A DNA stretch of 64,000 bases from Brachypodium distachyon (taxonomy: Eukaryota > Streptophyta > Magnoliopsida > Poales > Poaceae): positions 29,007,001 through 29,071,000 of the forward strand of contig NC_016131.3 in the NCBI RefSeq assembly GCF_000005505.3, read 5' to 3'. This document shows positions 45,931 to 56,715 of the stretch, in pieces (the stretch's first letter is position 1; every line of letters begins with the position of its first letter). The translations under genes were made by a program, and so were the position numbers. The notes beneath the pieces are model-generated. The model was not told where the DNA came from and made no database searches. It saw only the letters and a program-made list of their open reading frames with translations.

Positions 45931-46464
45931 GATTTAAGTTGTTTGCTTAAAAATCAAACGGATGAGACATAACCACACCCTTGCGTTAGTGGAGAAAAGT
46001 TGATGACTATATTTCTACAAATACACACAATTTTCAGACTTCACATTTTCTTTGAGCTTAAAGAAAACAGCATACTATGGTGATCTACTTAAGGACCGTA
46101 GAAATTTACTGGAACATGAGAAAATCCAGTTGGCGTTGCCAAAGATGATGTCATTTACAACGGGAGATATTTTTCGTCGAACAGGACCTGCTTATAATAC
46201 ATGAAAATAAAGTGTACCTGTCCATCAAATCTACGACTCCCTCCGATCCATAATAATTGTCGTTGATTTAGTACAAAATATGTACTAACTCAGCGACACT
46301 TAACAACTTTGTACTAAATCTATACTAAATTAGCAACACTTATTATGGATCAAGGGGAGTAAGTATTGATCCCCTCTTTAATTGTTTCTTCTCATGTAAC
46401 CTCCAGTAATCGAGTTGTGATGAAATAGAAATTTCACGTAGAAATTCAACACACACAAAAAAAT
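45931..46464. other. Gene-free stretch with one Athos-like MITE
   Basis: Between the broken 5' end of the copia element and the next Mutator-like element I see only the MITE at 46237-46359 and AT-rich sequence. Confidence 0.5.
46237..46359. mobile_element. Athos-like Stowaway MITE
   Basis: The ends are CTCCCTCCGATCCATAATAA and TTATTATGGATCAAGGGGAG. The interior holds TTTAGTACAAA...TTTGTACTAAA repeats typical of the Athos type. The central part appears partly duplicated (GTACTAA three times). Confidence 0.8.
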
Positions 46465-47030
46465 GAGAAAATTACACTGCAGGTCTATGAACTTGGCAAC
46501 AATGTTCAGTTTCATCCATTAACTCGAAAACTTCTCAAATGACTCACTAAATTTGATAGCTTTGCTCATTTTAGTCCAAACGGCTAGATTTGAGCGAAAT
46601 TCGGTCATGACGGCATGTGACGTGGATCTGGCCGTTTGAGTAGCCGCCACCAAACCCATCGACGGAGCCATTCGCGTGGACCCCGCGTATGCCGGTCCGA
46701 AGTGGGTTCACCGACAAGGGTAGTGTCTTCCCGTTCTGGAGATTCGAGGGGGTTAGACAGAAAAGGTCCATAAACAGAAAATTGTGAAAAGCTCCCTCAC
46801 ACGTCGGCCAGGTCCACAGAAAAGGTCCATAAACAAAAAATTGTGAAAATCCCCCTCACACGTCGGCCAGGTCCACAACACATGCCAGCGTAGCCGAATT
46901 TCACCTGATTTTGGCCATTTGGACTAAAATGAACAAAACTGCCAACTTTAGTGAGTCATTTGAACAGCTTTCATGTTAATGAATGAAACTGAACATCGTT
47001 GCCAAGTTCATGTACCTGCAGTGTAATTCC
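46465..47030. mobile_element. Mutator-like element with about 150-bp inverted termini
   Basis: The left arm starts GAGAAAATTACACTGCAGGT; the right arm reversed starts GGAATTACACTGCAGGTACA. Both contain ACTTGGCAAC.ATGTTCAGTT, AAATGACTCACTAAA and ATTTTAGTCCAAA. The A-rich flanks prevent a firm target duplication. Inside, a 59-bp segment (AGAAAAGGTCCATAAACA...) is tandemly repeated at 46758 and 46818. No transposase is encoded. Confidence 0.78.
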
Positions 47031-47414
47031 AAAAAAAATCTAATGAATGCGTGGTTGGAGTAAAAAAACACTTCCCAGTGAGACACACACATGGCACAAC
47101 TTACGTACTTAACCACAATTATTAATTAGCTCTAGGTAATTAACGATCATGATCAGAATCTTATAACTAGAGACCGCTAAAGGAAAGAGAAGAAAACTAG
47201 ACTTAAGCTGTGGACGATTCACTAGAGCCGCAGCTCTAATTTAACGCGGGCCTAGACATGTAAAACACCAACCCTTGTAATGTAAGTTGTACACGATCGA
47301 AACCAAACCATATAGTACGAAGAAATGGCGCGGCGATCGAGCCCAACGGTTGCATAAAGTTTCTCGCAAAAAAAAAGAATTTGCATAAAGTCAAAGCAAG
47401 CACAAACACAGTAA

Positions 47415-47497
47415 TTCCTCCCATCCATATTAATTAATTGTTTTAATTTGTAAAGTATGAATATATTTATGCCTAAAAAGCATCTAGATACATGTAA
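47415..47497. mobile_element. Left part of a Stowaway MITE interrupted by a second copy
   Basis: It starts CCTCCCATCCATATTAATTA and runs to CATCTAGATACATGTAATA, where the next element begins. Its right end is missing or reduced to GACAAGTA after 47609. Confidence 0.65.
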
Positions 47498-47499
47498 TA

Positions 47500-47608
47500 C
47501 CTCCGATCCATATTAGTTGTCGAAATATTACATGTATCTGAATGTTTTTTAGACATAGATACATCCATATTTGCACAAATTTGAGACAATTAGTATGGAT
47601 CGGAGGGA
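47500..47608. mobile_element. Stowaway MITE inserted into another Stowaway
   Basis: The ends are CCTCCGATCCATATTAGTTG and CAATTAGTATGGATCGGAGG, with TA on the left. The insertion point is the TA within the CATGTAATATTTCG motif of the preceding copy. Confidence 0.75.
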
Positions 47609-48149
47609 CGACAAGTATAGCACATCATGCTTCCTACTCTCATTAATATGCATTGTATTTTTTTTACAAAACTTGTTAATCGGGCCAGGCCCGGGCCGCC
47701 CTAGGCTTGAAGAAGAGGCGTGGGCGCGGCACAGGCCGGGCCGGTCTGATCGCCACCTATATTCTACCCCCACCTTCCCCGAACGGGATTCCAATTATTT
47801 CATGGGAGCGGCTAGGGAGTGCGCGCGCACTTTCTGGCATAAAAAGTGCCCTCCGACAAGATTCCTGTCCTCCCGTGGGCGCACGCGAGATAGTGACGAT
47901 TCCTTTTTTTCTCCTGCTGAGGTCCCCGCTTTCCCACGTGACATCAAATACACATTCAGATATCAAATGCCTTTTCACCTCCTTCACGCTGCCACGCATT
48001 TCTTCATTTAATCAAGAAAAAATACCCCACAAATTAGATTCAACTGAACAAAAAGTTACTCTATCCGATCTCCTTCTTCTTCTGTTCTACGAAGATTACC
48101 GAAAGTTAATTTGTCAGGCTCAGGTAGAAGTAACTATTAACGTCAAAAC

Positions 48150-48380
48150 TAACGTCAAAACTACATCTAACAAATCAGGAAAGTAACTTTAAACATTAAA
48201 ACTACGTCTAACAAATCAGGAAAGTAACTTTAAACATCAAAACTACATCTAATTAACTCATAAGAGCAACTGTCATACACCGAAATTACATCCAACAGAA
48301 TAAGAAAGTAACTATGATCCAGAATTTACATGAAGCAGAATCACAAAATAACTCTGACACAGAATTTACATCAAGCATTG
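48150..48380. repeat. Tandem array, about 41-bp unit
   Basis: About 5.5 units of the type ACATCTAACAAATCAGGAAA-GTAACTTTAAACATCAAAACT. The first two are nearly identical; later ones decay. No coding potential. Confidence 0.75.
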
Positions 48381-49330
48381 GACACAGTTCAAACTAAGAG
48401 AGTTCACTGTCGTTCGTCATCCCTCGCCGGAACAATGCCTCCTCGTGCAGCGGTGCAGGCAGCACAGCGCCACCCTCAACACCTTGCTGGCGTCCACCTT
48501 ATCTTCCAGTCGTCGGGTCCACAAGCTCCCCGTACCTGCCCTCTTCTTACTCGCGCTGACCGGGGGCAGCAGGGGAGGCTGAAGCTGGGGCTCGCGGGTG
48601 GCGGGTAGACCGGGGATGGTGCGCGGCGGCGGCGGCGACACGGAGACCGGGGATGGGGCACATCAAAGACGTCGGGGCAGGCCGGGGAGGAGGAACTCGA
48701 CGTCGGCGAGCCTCCCGACGCGGGACCTTAGGGAGCCGCCGTCCGGGACGAGCCAGGCCGACGACGCCACTCCGAAGTCCGTCGGCCCGCCCGGATCTGG
48801 CCGCCTCCACCGCGACCGGACCTTGCCGCCTTTGCCCGGGTCCGACCCGATGGCTTTTGCTAGGATCCGTCGCGACCACCTCACGGCCGCCTCTGCCCGT
48901 GTCTGCCGGGACTGGACCGCACCGCTTCTACCCAGGTCGTTGATGCCGTTCGAACCTCGTCGCTCCGAGGTGAGCCACGTCTCGCGGGATCTCGCCGTCC
49001 TGGAGGTGGTTGTTGCTGCGGCAGCGATGGCCCAGCGCGGAGGCCTTCGCGGAACAGATGCAGGAGGTGGTGTGTGCGGCAGCGTGAGACATGGCAGGCG
49101 AGACCGCGAGAGAGGGTAATCACGGGAGAGACTGTGCGTGGAGAGAAAAATCTGGATGGGGGAGAAAGAGATAAGGTAGGAAGAGGTTTTGAGGGAAGAA
49201 AGATAAGGATGAGAAATAAAACGCAGGATGCACGTGGTCGGAATTCAGATGCCGTGCGTGTCGATCGGACGGAGGAGGCCGTGCGCACCACGAGCGACGA
49301 GGGAGTGCGTAAGATTTGGCATTATTTTAT

Positions 49331-50143
49331 GAGAAAATTGCATGGCGGGTCCTACAATTTGGCACCGATGTACAGTTTAGTCCTACAACTTGCGAATTGA
49401 AAAAGCGCATACCTAAACTTGGCACCGCATATCACGCTTGGTCCAAATCTCGTCCGCGCTAAAATTTTCGGCCACGTAGTTTTTTTTTTGCAATTTTGCC
49501 TTCAGAATTTTCGCACTTAACCCCCGCACCCGCGGCCTCGCTTTGCCTGTAGCTTAAATTCCCAATTCTACCTCCATTTGGACGAAATCCCTAGCCCGGT
49601 CTTGTTCCTCCGTCGCCGGTCCGGCCCCATGTCCAGTCCGCCCCCTTCACTGGTCCTCCTCCGTAGCCGGTCCAGCTGCGGGGGACCAAGGGCCGGCGAC
49701 GACAGAGGCGGACGGGCGACGGAGGAGGACCGACGAAGGGGGCTGACCGAAAACGGGGGCGGACCGGCGACGGAGGAGGACCGGCGAAGGGGGCGGACCG
49801 AACATGGGGCCGAACCGGCAAAGGACGAACAAGACTGGGCTAGGAATTTCGCCCAAATGGAGGTAGAATTGGGGATTTAAGCTACAGGCAAAGTGAGGCT
49901 GCGGGTGCGAAGGGAAATGGAGGCAGGGGGTCAAGTGCGAAAATTCTGAAGACGAAATTGCAAAAAAAAAACCTGCGTTGTCCAGGTCAGCAGCCTACGT
50001 GGCCGAAAATTTGAGCGCGGACGAGATTTGGACCAAGCGTGATATGCGGTGCCAAGTTTAGGTATGCGCTTTTTCAATTCGCAAGTTGTAGGACTAAACT
50101 GTACATCGGTGCCAAGTTGTGGGACCCGCCATGTAATTTCCTC
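49331..50143. mobile_element. Young Mutator-like foldback element with perfect 9-bp target duplication
   Basis: TTATTTTAT occurs at 49322-49330 and again at 50144-50152. Between them, the left arm GAGAAAATTGCATGGCGGGT and the reversed right arm GAGGAAATTACATGGCGGGT match almost perfectly for at least 150 bp, and at lower identity almost to the centre. Shared segments include GATGTACAGTTTAGTCCTAC, GCTTGGTCCAAATCTCGTCC and GCTTAAATTCCCAATTCTAC. The core holds a diverged 45-50 bp direct repeat (GGCGACGGAGGAGGACCG). There is no transposase. It ends 117 bp before the RPA2 start codon. Confidence 0.92.
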
Positions 50144-50152
50144 TTATTTTAT

Positions 50153-50260
50153 TTTTCCCGCTCAAACAACCGCCGCCTGGCTCGCGACTCGACTTGATCC
50201 GTTCCGTTCCGTTCCTCGTCGTCTCCTCCTCCGAAGCCGCTCCCACGCCGACGCGGCGAC
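50153..50260 (+). promoter_or_regulatory. Short 5' region of RPA2 next to a Mutator-like element
   Basis: Only about 110 bp separate the element's target duplication from the ATG at 50261. It is rich in CCGCC and CTCCTCC-type sequence, as in grass 5' UTRs. The element therefore occupies what should be the core promoter or 5' UTR region. Confidence 0.5.
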
Positions 50261-53200
50261 ATGGCCACCGCCGCCTCCTACTTCTCCGGCACGGCCGTCA
50301 TGCCGCGTGCGGGGCCCGCCGCCGCCGCCGACTACACCGCCGGCGCAGGCACCCCTCCACCCTCTAAGGTTCGTGACCCTCGCTGCAACCGTACCGCCAT
50401 CTTCGTCAATCCGTCTCCCCCGAACGCTAACTCCGCCAAGTGTCCATCTCAGTCGCACAACCCCCGCTACTCCGGCTGCGTCCCCGCCACCGTACTCCAC
50501 ATCGCCCGCTCCTTCGCCGCCGCGGCCGCCGCCGACGACGGCGGCGGCGACCCCGTTTTCTCCATCGACGGCGTCGAGACCAGCAACGTAAGCCCCTTCG
50601 CTCCTCGGAACCTCACTGGCCTTTATATCTGCTCGGCTGCGTGTAATTTTGTGGTACTCTGGAAATCCCCAACTCGTGCGTGTAGGTTAGGGTTTTGGGG
50701 AGGGTTTTAAACATTGTGAGCAGGGAGACTGACGTGTCATTCACGCTCGATGACGGTACTGGGAAGATCGCCCTCGTGCGGTGGTGAGTTGTGATTTCAT
50801 TCTTCATATGAATCATATCTCAAGTTCTCAACTAGATTCGGTGCTGATGTGACAATTCTGTGGTAGGATCACTGACCAGCTAGATGCTCGTGACACGGCT
50901 TATATCCGGTATGTAATGTAGATACTGGATATGCACTGAGATGTGTTCAATTTTAGCTGTTTTGAAGTGATTTGATATTGTTGTATGGTCTGGGTTGTGT
51001 TTATGAAGGGATGGCGTGTACGTCAGGGTTCATGCAAATGTCACAGGGTTTCAAGCTAAGCAGCAGGCGTTTATCCGATCTATCAGGTATGGAAACTGAA
51101 TTCCTTTGGTATTTATGGCTTATCTTTGTTATTTTGTTTTAAGATTATGGACTGTTTCAAAGTTCTATTTGTGGTTAATACTTGGATGCTGTTCCTGCAG
51201 ATGTTTTTTGAATAATGTATACTAGCATTTAAATGGAATGTTAATCTTGTTTGTAATACTTTTATGGTAGAGGCATAGTGAACACCAATTAAGCAACCTT
51301 TGATTGAAAACGTGAGTGATACTGGACATAAAGGTTTATAGCCTGTGTCCCACTTGTCTATGCATGATTTATTGCACATCTTCCTGTCCGAGATTTTCAA
51401 CTCTCAGAATATACCTCTGTGTTGAGTGTGTTCTAACTAGGTGTACTATACATAACTTCAGAGATTGCTTTGTTGGAAAGTACCATTGTTAAGTTACTAT
51501 ACTGTTGATTGTTTGTGGAACAGAATGATGTGTTTACCTTCGTTGCACATAGACTTTGTTACTCTGCTTAATTTCAGCTGTGCTTTGGCAGCCTTCATTT
51601 AGCATACTCATGGAATCTGAATCTCACTTCTAAGGTTTGTCAGTTGTGTTATGTACTGAATGATGCATATAGTAATGGCATATTGGCATCCTTATTCTGT
51701 ATTCAGCAGTTCTTCCCATTTTCTTCCTCCGTGGTATTACTGAAATCTAACCGCATATCCAATCACACAACCTGGACACTGGAGTAGTCGATATTTACTT
51801 TGCGGTCTGTCCTATATTTGCAGGTTTAAACCCCTGTGAAGTAACTGTTCTGTAAGCGGCTCATGGTTTTAGTTTTAGTTTACGAGTAGCTAAGGAAATT
51901 ATATCTTGTTCATTTCTTTGCTGGGAGATATTATGCTTCCACCAGTTATTATTTAGTAACAACACTAACTTTTGCCTAACTCTAACTCTATTAAGCTTCG
52001 TATATTTCCAGGCCGGTTACCAATTTCAATGAAGTGGTGCTGCATTACATTGAATGCATGCATGTGCACATGGAAAATACTCGGATAAAGGTACAGAAAG
52101 AAAATATCTCAATTTTATGACAGTATTGTACAGTTAATTTTGATATGAGAAACCATTAACGACCATGTCCTTTCCCTTTTAAAGATGCAAGGGCAACTCC
52201 CGCCTGCAGTTCAAACAAACGCATATACACATGAGCCTGGTGGAGTGAGAGAACACCAAGTACATTTTACTCCTCAAGTACAACAAGGACAACTCCCGCC
52301 TGCAGTTCGAACAAACACATCTACTTATGTGCCTTATTCTGGTAGTGTGAGAGAACACCAAGTCCATTTTACTCCTCAAGTAAACCAAGTGCACCTACCG
52401 TCTGCAGTTCGAGCAGACACATCTACTTATGTGCCTTTTACTGGTGGCATGAGAGAAAATCAAGCTCATTTCACTCAAGTAAATCAAGGACAATTCCTTC
52501 CCCCAGTTCAAACAAATGCATCTACTCATGGACCTTTTTCTGGCAGACAGAGAGAACATCCAGTTCATTCTGCTCCTCAAGTAAACCAAGTACGGAATTT
52601 TACAATAAATTGAGTTCAATGAATTGCTTGATAAAGGAAAAGAGCACATGTATATGAGTTTGTCAGTATATTTGATATACTTTTGTTATGTTGAGGTGCT
52701 GATTATATACTCTAGCTTCATGGAATTGAGATGTCAATTACCTGATCTCTTTTTTAGTTCTTTCTTTAGTGTCTCGGTTTTATCCACCAACTTGCACCCA
52801 GCTGTCCTTATCTGTAAGCCTATTCACTGATCCTGTGATATTTATTTTCTTGCCCAGTTTTCATCTTACTCAGCCACCAGTGGACAACAGTATGACCTGC
52901 AAAGTATGGTTTTGGGAGTTCTACAAGCACCTGATATTATGTAAGTTTACTATCTTTGGTAGAAGTTGTAGAAGGATGAATATCCTCATTGAGCTCTTAG
53001 CTTCTGCTGTAATGATTTGCTTAGCTCAGTGTAGGTACGTTCACATTTTCCAAATTATAATCCTGATCAAAGGTTACAGATTGGTTCAAGTCTTTCCTTT
53101 GTCACATTGTAAATTTTGTTTCATACTTTTGTTGTCCTGGTATCTAGAATCGACCTTTTCATGGTAACGTGGATGCTCCAAAAATAGAAGAAATGCTTGT

Positions 53201-54360
53201 TTCCATTTAATTGCATGTTTAAGAACATTGGTTTTGATTCATGTGGTGTTTTTCTACTTTTGCTTGAGCAAATAACTCGATTGGTTTGATAAGGTGATGC
53301 CAAGTTGTGCTACAATAGACTAGTGCTTCGTATATGGCCAAACAAAACAAATGGTATTGAGAACATGTACATATCATGGAATGGCTGTAAACTCGTAATA
53401 ATAAAAGAGTGCTAACTACATCTGGGTATCTATACAATCAAATGATTTCTTATGTTCAGCATTACTATGCATTGTGTTCTTCAAAATAATTACTATCTAA
53501 TGTGAAGTTGTAGCCAGATTATCGAGCTGCACCATGAATATACATCTTACATGATACTCCCTCCGATCCATATTAATTGTTGAAATATTACATGTATCTA
53601 GACGCTTTTTAGGCATAAATACATCCATATTTGGACAAATTTGAGACAATTAATATAGATTGGAGGGAGTACCTTTGTTTGAAATGGTTGTCTAAAATAA
53701 TTCAAGTGAGAGCTTGAGCTGTAACAACTAACGAGTCCTATTCCTGAAAAGCATGGTCTGGTCTTGTTTCTTCAATCTTCGCCAACACTGGCTCTTTGAC
53801 ATGTTTGCTCTTTTTTAACAACTAATAGACCTGAAGATAGGTAAAATACATTTAACTCTGCTACTCCCTCCGATCCATACTAATTGTCAAAATATTACAT
53901 GTATCTAGACGCTTTTTAGGCATAGATACATCAATATTTGGGCAAATTTGAGACAATTAATATGGATCGGAGAGAGTAGTATATTTTTAGACACTTTTGG
54001 TATTTATTCTTAGCATTTTTTTTATTTCTAATTTGCTATAGGTATGAAAGTTGCTTCAGATCAGTATTGAATTGAAAAAAGTTCATTTAGGCTGATTATT
54101 GCTTTCCACAGATCCCTTGAAAATGGTATACACATTGACGAAGTGGCTAGAAGAACTGGAGCGCCAAAAACAAATATTATGTATACCTCTATCTTTCTTT
54201 TTTCTCCTGTTGCGTGTATGATATGCTGAGGCTGACCTTTTACTATTTACTACACAGGGAGGTTATCAACTTTCTCGCTGATACAGGCTTGCTCTGTTGG
54301 ACCATTGATGACTATCATGTCAAGTGTACGGCTGATCAACGCAGTAATCTTCGGAACTAG
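50261..54360 (+). CDS. RPA2: Replication protein A 32-kDa subunit (RPA2) with an expanded repeat linker
   Basis: Ten exons join in phase: 50261-50368, 50453-50587, 50686-50783, 50867-50908, 51009-51086, 52012-52090, 52185-52589, 52858-52940, 54112-54180 and 54258-54360, giving 399 residues. Residues about 45-180 form the OB fold (DNA-binding domain D), with VLGRVLNIVSRETDVSFTLD and DGTGKIALVRW. Residues 316-399 form the C-terminal winged helix (HIDEVARRTGAPKTNIMEVI, then FLADTGLLCWTIDDYHVKC). RPA2 is the middle subunit of the single-strand DNA-binding trimer used in replication, repair and recombination. Oddly, exon 7 (residues 181-315) consists of four tandem 32-34 residue units, so the protein is about 100 residues longer than usual. 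Intron 1 (84 bp) is in frame and stop-free. The N-terminal tail is short and Ala-rich. Intron 8 holds two MITEs. Confidence 0.94.
52185..52589 (+). repeat. Coding minisatellite, four units, RPA2 exon 7
   Basis: Units start at QGQLPPAVQTNAYTHEP, QGQLPPAVRTNTSTYVP, QVHLPSAVRADTSTYVP and QGQFLPPVQTNASTHGP. Each ends in REHQVHFTPQV- or a variant. Lengths are 32, 34, 33 and 34 residues (96-102 bp) and differ only by whole codons, so the reading frame is kept. The whole exon is the array. Confidence 0.92.
53557..53669. mobile_element. Stowaway MITE in RPA2 intron 8, copy 1
   Basis: The ends are CTCCCTCCGATCCATATTAA and TTAATATAGATTGGAGGGAG, with TA flanks. It is very close in sequence to the second copy 195 bp downstream. 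Confidence 0.9.
53864..53976. mobile_element. Stowaway MITE in RPA2 intron 8, copy 2
   Basis: The ends are CTCCCTCCGATCCATACTAA and TTAATATGGATCGGAGAGAG, with TA flanks. It differs from copy 1 at only a few positions and has the same orientation. Confidence 0.9.
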
Positions 54361-56715
54361 TCTAGAATGTGAGACTCAGTTTTCTTATCGATGCTACCGT
54401 ACTACTCCGTAAAACTCCGCAAAAGAAAAGACTACTCCGTAAAAGGTATTAGTGGCACATGGTGTAAGTATGCACAGTTATACATGTGCAATAGTTTGGC
54501 TCGGTCTTTCATTTGTTATAAGTGTTAGGTTAAACTACTTTTGTAGTTTGTGTATAGCTCTAATTACCGTGCGTATGGGTCTTATCCTTCTAGTTGCCTT
54601 TTTTGCTTTTAAACTATGCTGTTTTCCCAGCATGGATTATATATGATATGCTAGTATGTTTCGATCAATAGATTTTCTGCCTGGTGGTTTGCAGTTGAAC
54701 TTGCTTCTGAAATGTACTACTTCTGTCTTGTCCAATTCATTGCACCACGAGAAATATGAAAAAAAAATAGGGGTTTGGTTTGACAAAGTCACACATCAGT
54801 TTGTCAGGTCAACCACTTCTATTGGTTTTACTGTTAGGATCATATGTTCGATGCTTTGTCTTGTAGTGTAGCTTATCTTTTTAGGTTGTCTTCTCAAAAG
54901 AAATCTTATCTGCTTGGAGCAATAATTGTGTACAATAACTTCTTCAGTATACTTACCTAAGGTGCATTTCCCAAATGCTGTCTACTGATCATAAATGTAC
55001 ACGTGCTATCCAAAAGCTAGCGTGTCAGCCATTCTTAATCCTCCCACCCAACTAACACTAGTTTGCTAATATCTGGATTAGTGTTGGAACCTTCTACAGG
55101 TTATCATAGAACCTTCTGTATTATATTGTCCCGAAGATCACATATAATAGTTCCTAATAAATTGAATGCAGAGCATGCGTGAAAAAAAGTCAATTTCTTG
55201 TTTGAGACTTCTTAAGACATGCCTGGGTCAGGTATGCTGTACTTGGCGCTCTCTATGGATTGATGTTTGGGGTATTTAATTGCCTGTTCCATGTTCATTC
55301 CTATATCCCACTCACATTGGTAAAGAAACAATTCAGAGTCACACATAACATGATACCCCTCTGCGTCAGGTCCATAAGGTCTTGCTCTTCTGTCCTTGTT
55401 TCCAAAGGGAATTTTTTCATGTATTCTTGTCATCATATGTCATCTGGCTGTACAATTTTTTTTCACTCTACATGCTAAACCCCATTAGGTAGGTGAAAAC
55501 ATACGGCGGCTATTAAACTTATACATGGTTAGTTGTATTTTTTAACAGGAAAGAGGTGAGTTGTATTTGACCATCTTATTTTCTTCGGTCACAGATTTGC
55601 TGATTAATAAAAATATGACTAACAACTTATTGGACTTGCTTATCTGAAATTCTTTGTTGGTAGACAAAGGCAGTACTAGCCTATTTTATTGCATGTCATG
55701 ATCTATAAATTCGTCTTAATTGCCAGCTTATAAATTCGTGGTCCTTACAATATCCAGATATCCTTCTGGAATCTGGCATTCTCAAACTACACTGACAAAA
55801 TGGCTGGACTGATGAACCATAAGCAAATTAGGTAAAGGAAAATAATTTTCTTGGTACGAACCAATATGGTATTATCGAACATCGCATTCGGATGAACATT
55901 TGCTGGTGGCCTGTCAGCAGTGTGAACCATTGTCAGTTCTTGTCATGCATTTAGTTGGTGCAGCTATGAACAGCGATCTGTTGATTATTTTGTACTAGAA
56001 AGAGATGGTTACGTTGCTCGTGCCAATGCAATATCGGTGACGTATTAATAGGGATTCATTTTTCCCGGCAGTCATGCGAATATTTGCGTTTCTGGTCATA
56101 AGGAAATATTTTGCTTCGTTGCTTTCGTATGCCATTGCCTTTCCAGATCGCTACCCGAGCCTTTTACATTAGCCCACTGTAGGTTTGACTGTGTTCCTGC
56201 CTCCAATACGTACTGAATCCTCGTCACTTGTCATTTCTTTATCCGAGTAGTCAGATTAGGTCAGACTCTGCACGCTTGGATCAGGATTGGCCATATGTTG
56301 GTTCTTTGGTTTTGGGTTACCTAAAAGGACAATAATAAGAGGAGTTTCGGTGACATTGTATCCCTTAGACACGCCAAAGTGTTTTGTATCTTGCTTGCAT
56401 TTATCGCCAGGTCCGGGCGTCGCTACAAAGATTCTTTCCTTGGGTTAATCCCTCACAGGTGTAGAAAACCACAGTATGCTGTCAGAATAGCCACTCCAGA
56501 GTTCATTGTCCATCCCAAATGAGAATTTTGGCAGAGAACCGAAGCGAAGCACCGAAAGGTATCAGTCGGGCGCTTCACGAACAAATTCTAGCACTGTTGA
56601 ACTGTTAGCCTTGAGGATCAAGCACGAAAGGGAACCGATGTTGTGCATCGTGGTACTCCACTCTACGCTTTCCGAGCAAAATCTATTTTTTCTTTTCAAC
56701 TAACCTCCAGACATG
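54361..56715. other. Gene-free stretch downstream of RPA2
   Basis: The first few hundred bases are probably RPA2 3' UTR, with a small duplication of ACTACTCCGTAAAA near 54400-54445. The rest is AT-rich with no recognisable coding or repeat features. Confidence 0.55.

Larger units (their letters stand above)
47031..49330. other. Gene-free stretch with MITEs and a small tandem array
   Basis: It contains tandem or nested Stowaways (47415-47608), a 41-bp tandem array (48150-48380) and a GC-rich block at 48400-49120. Large frames on both strands of that block (for example 48598-49119) are Arg/Gly/Pro-rich shadows with no family motif, probably part of an unrecognised repeat. Confidence 0.5.

Noticed and set aside
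48598..49119. 173-codon plus-strand frame in the GC-rich block
   Set aside because: Large frames exist in several phases on both strands there, as expected from GC content alone; no family sequence is present.
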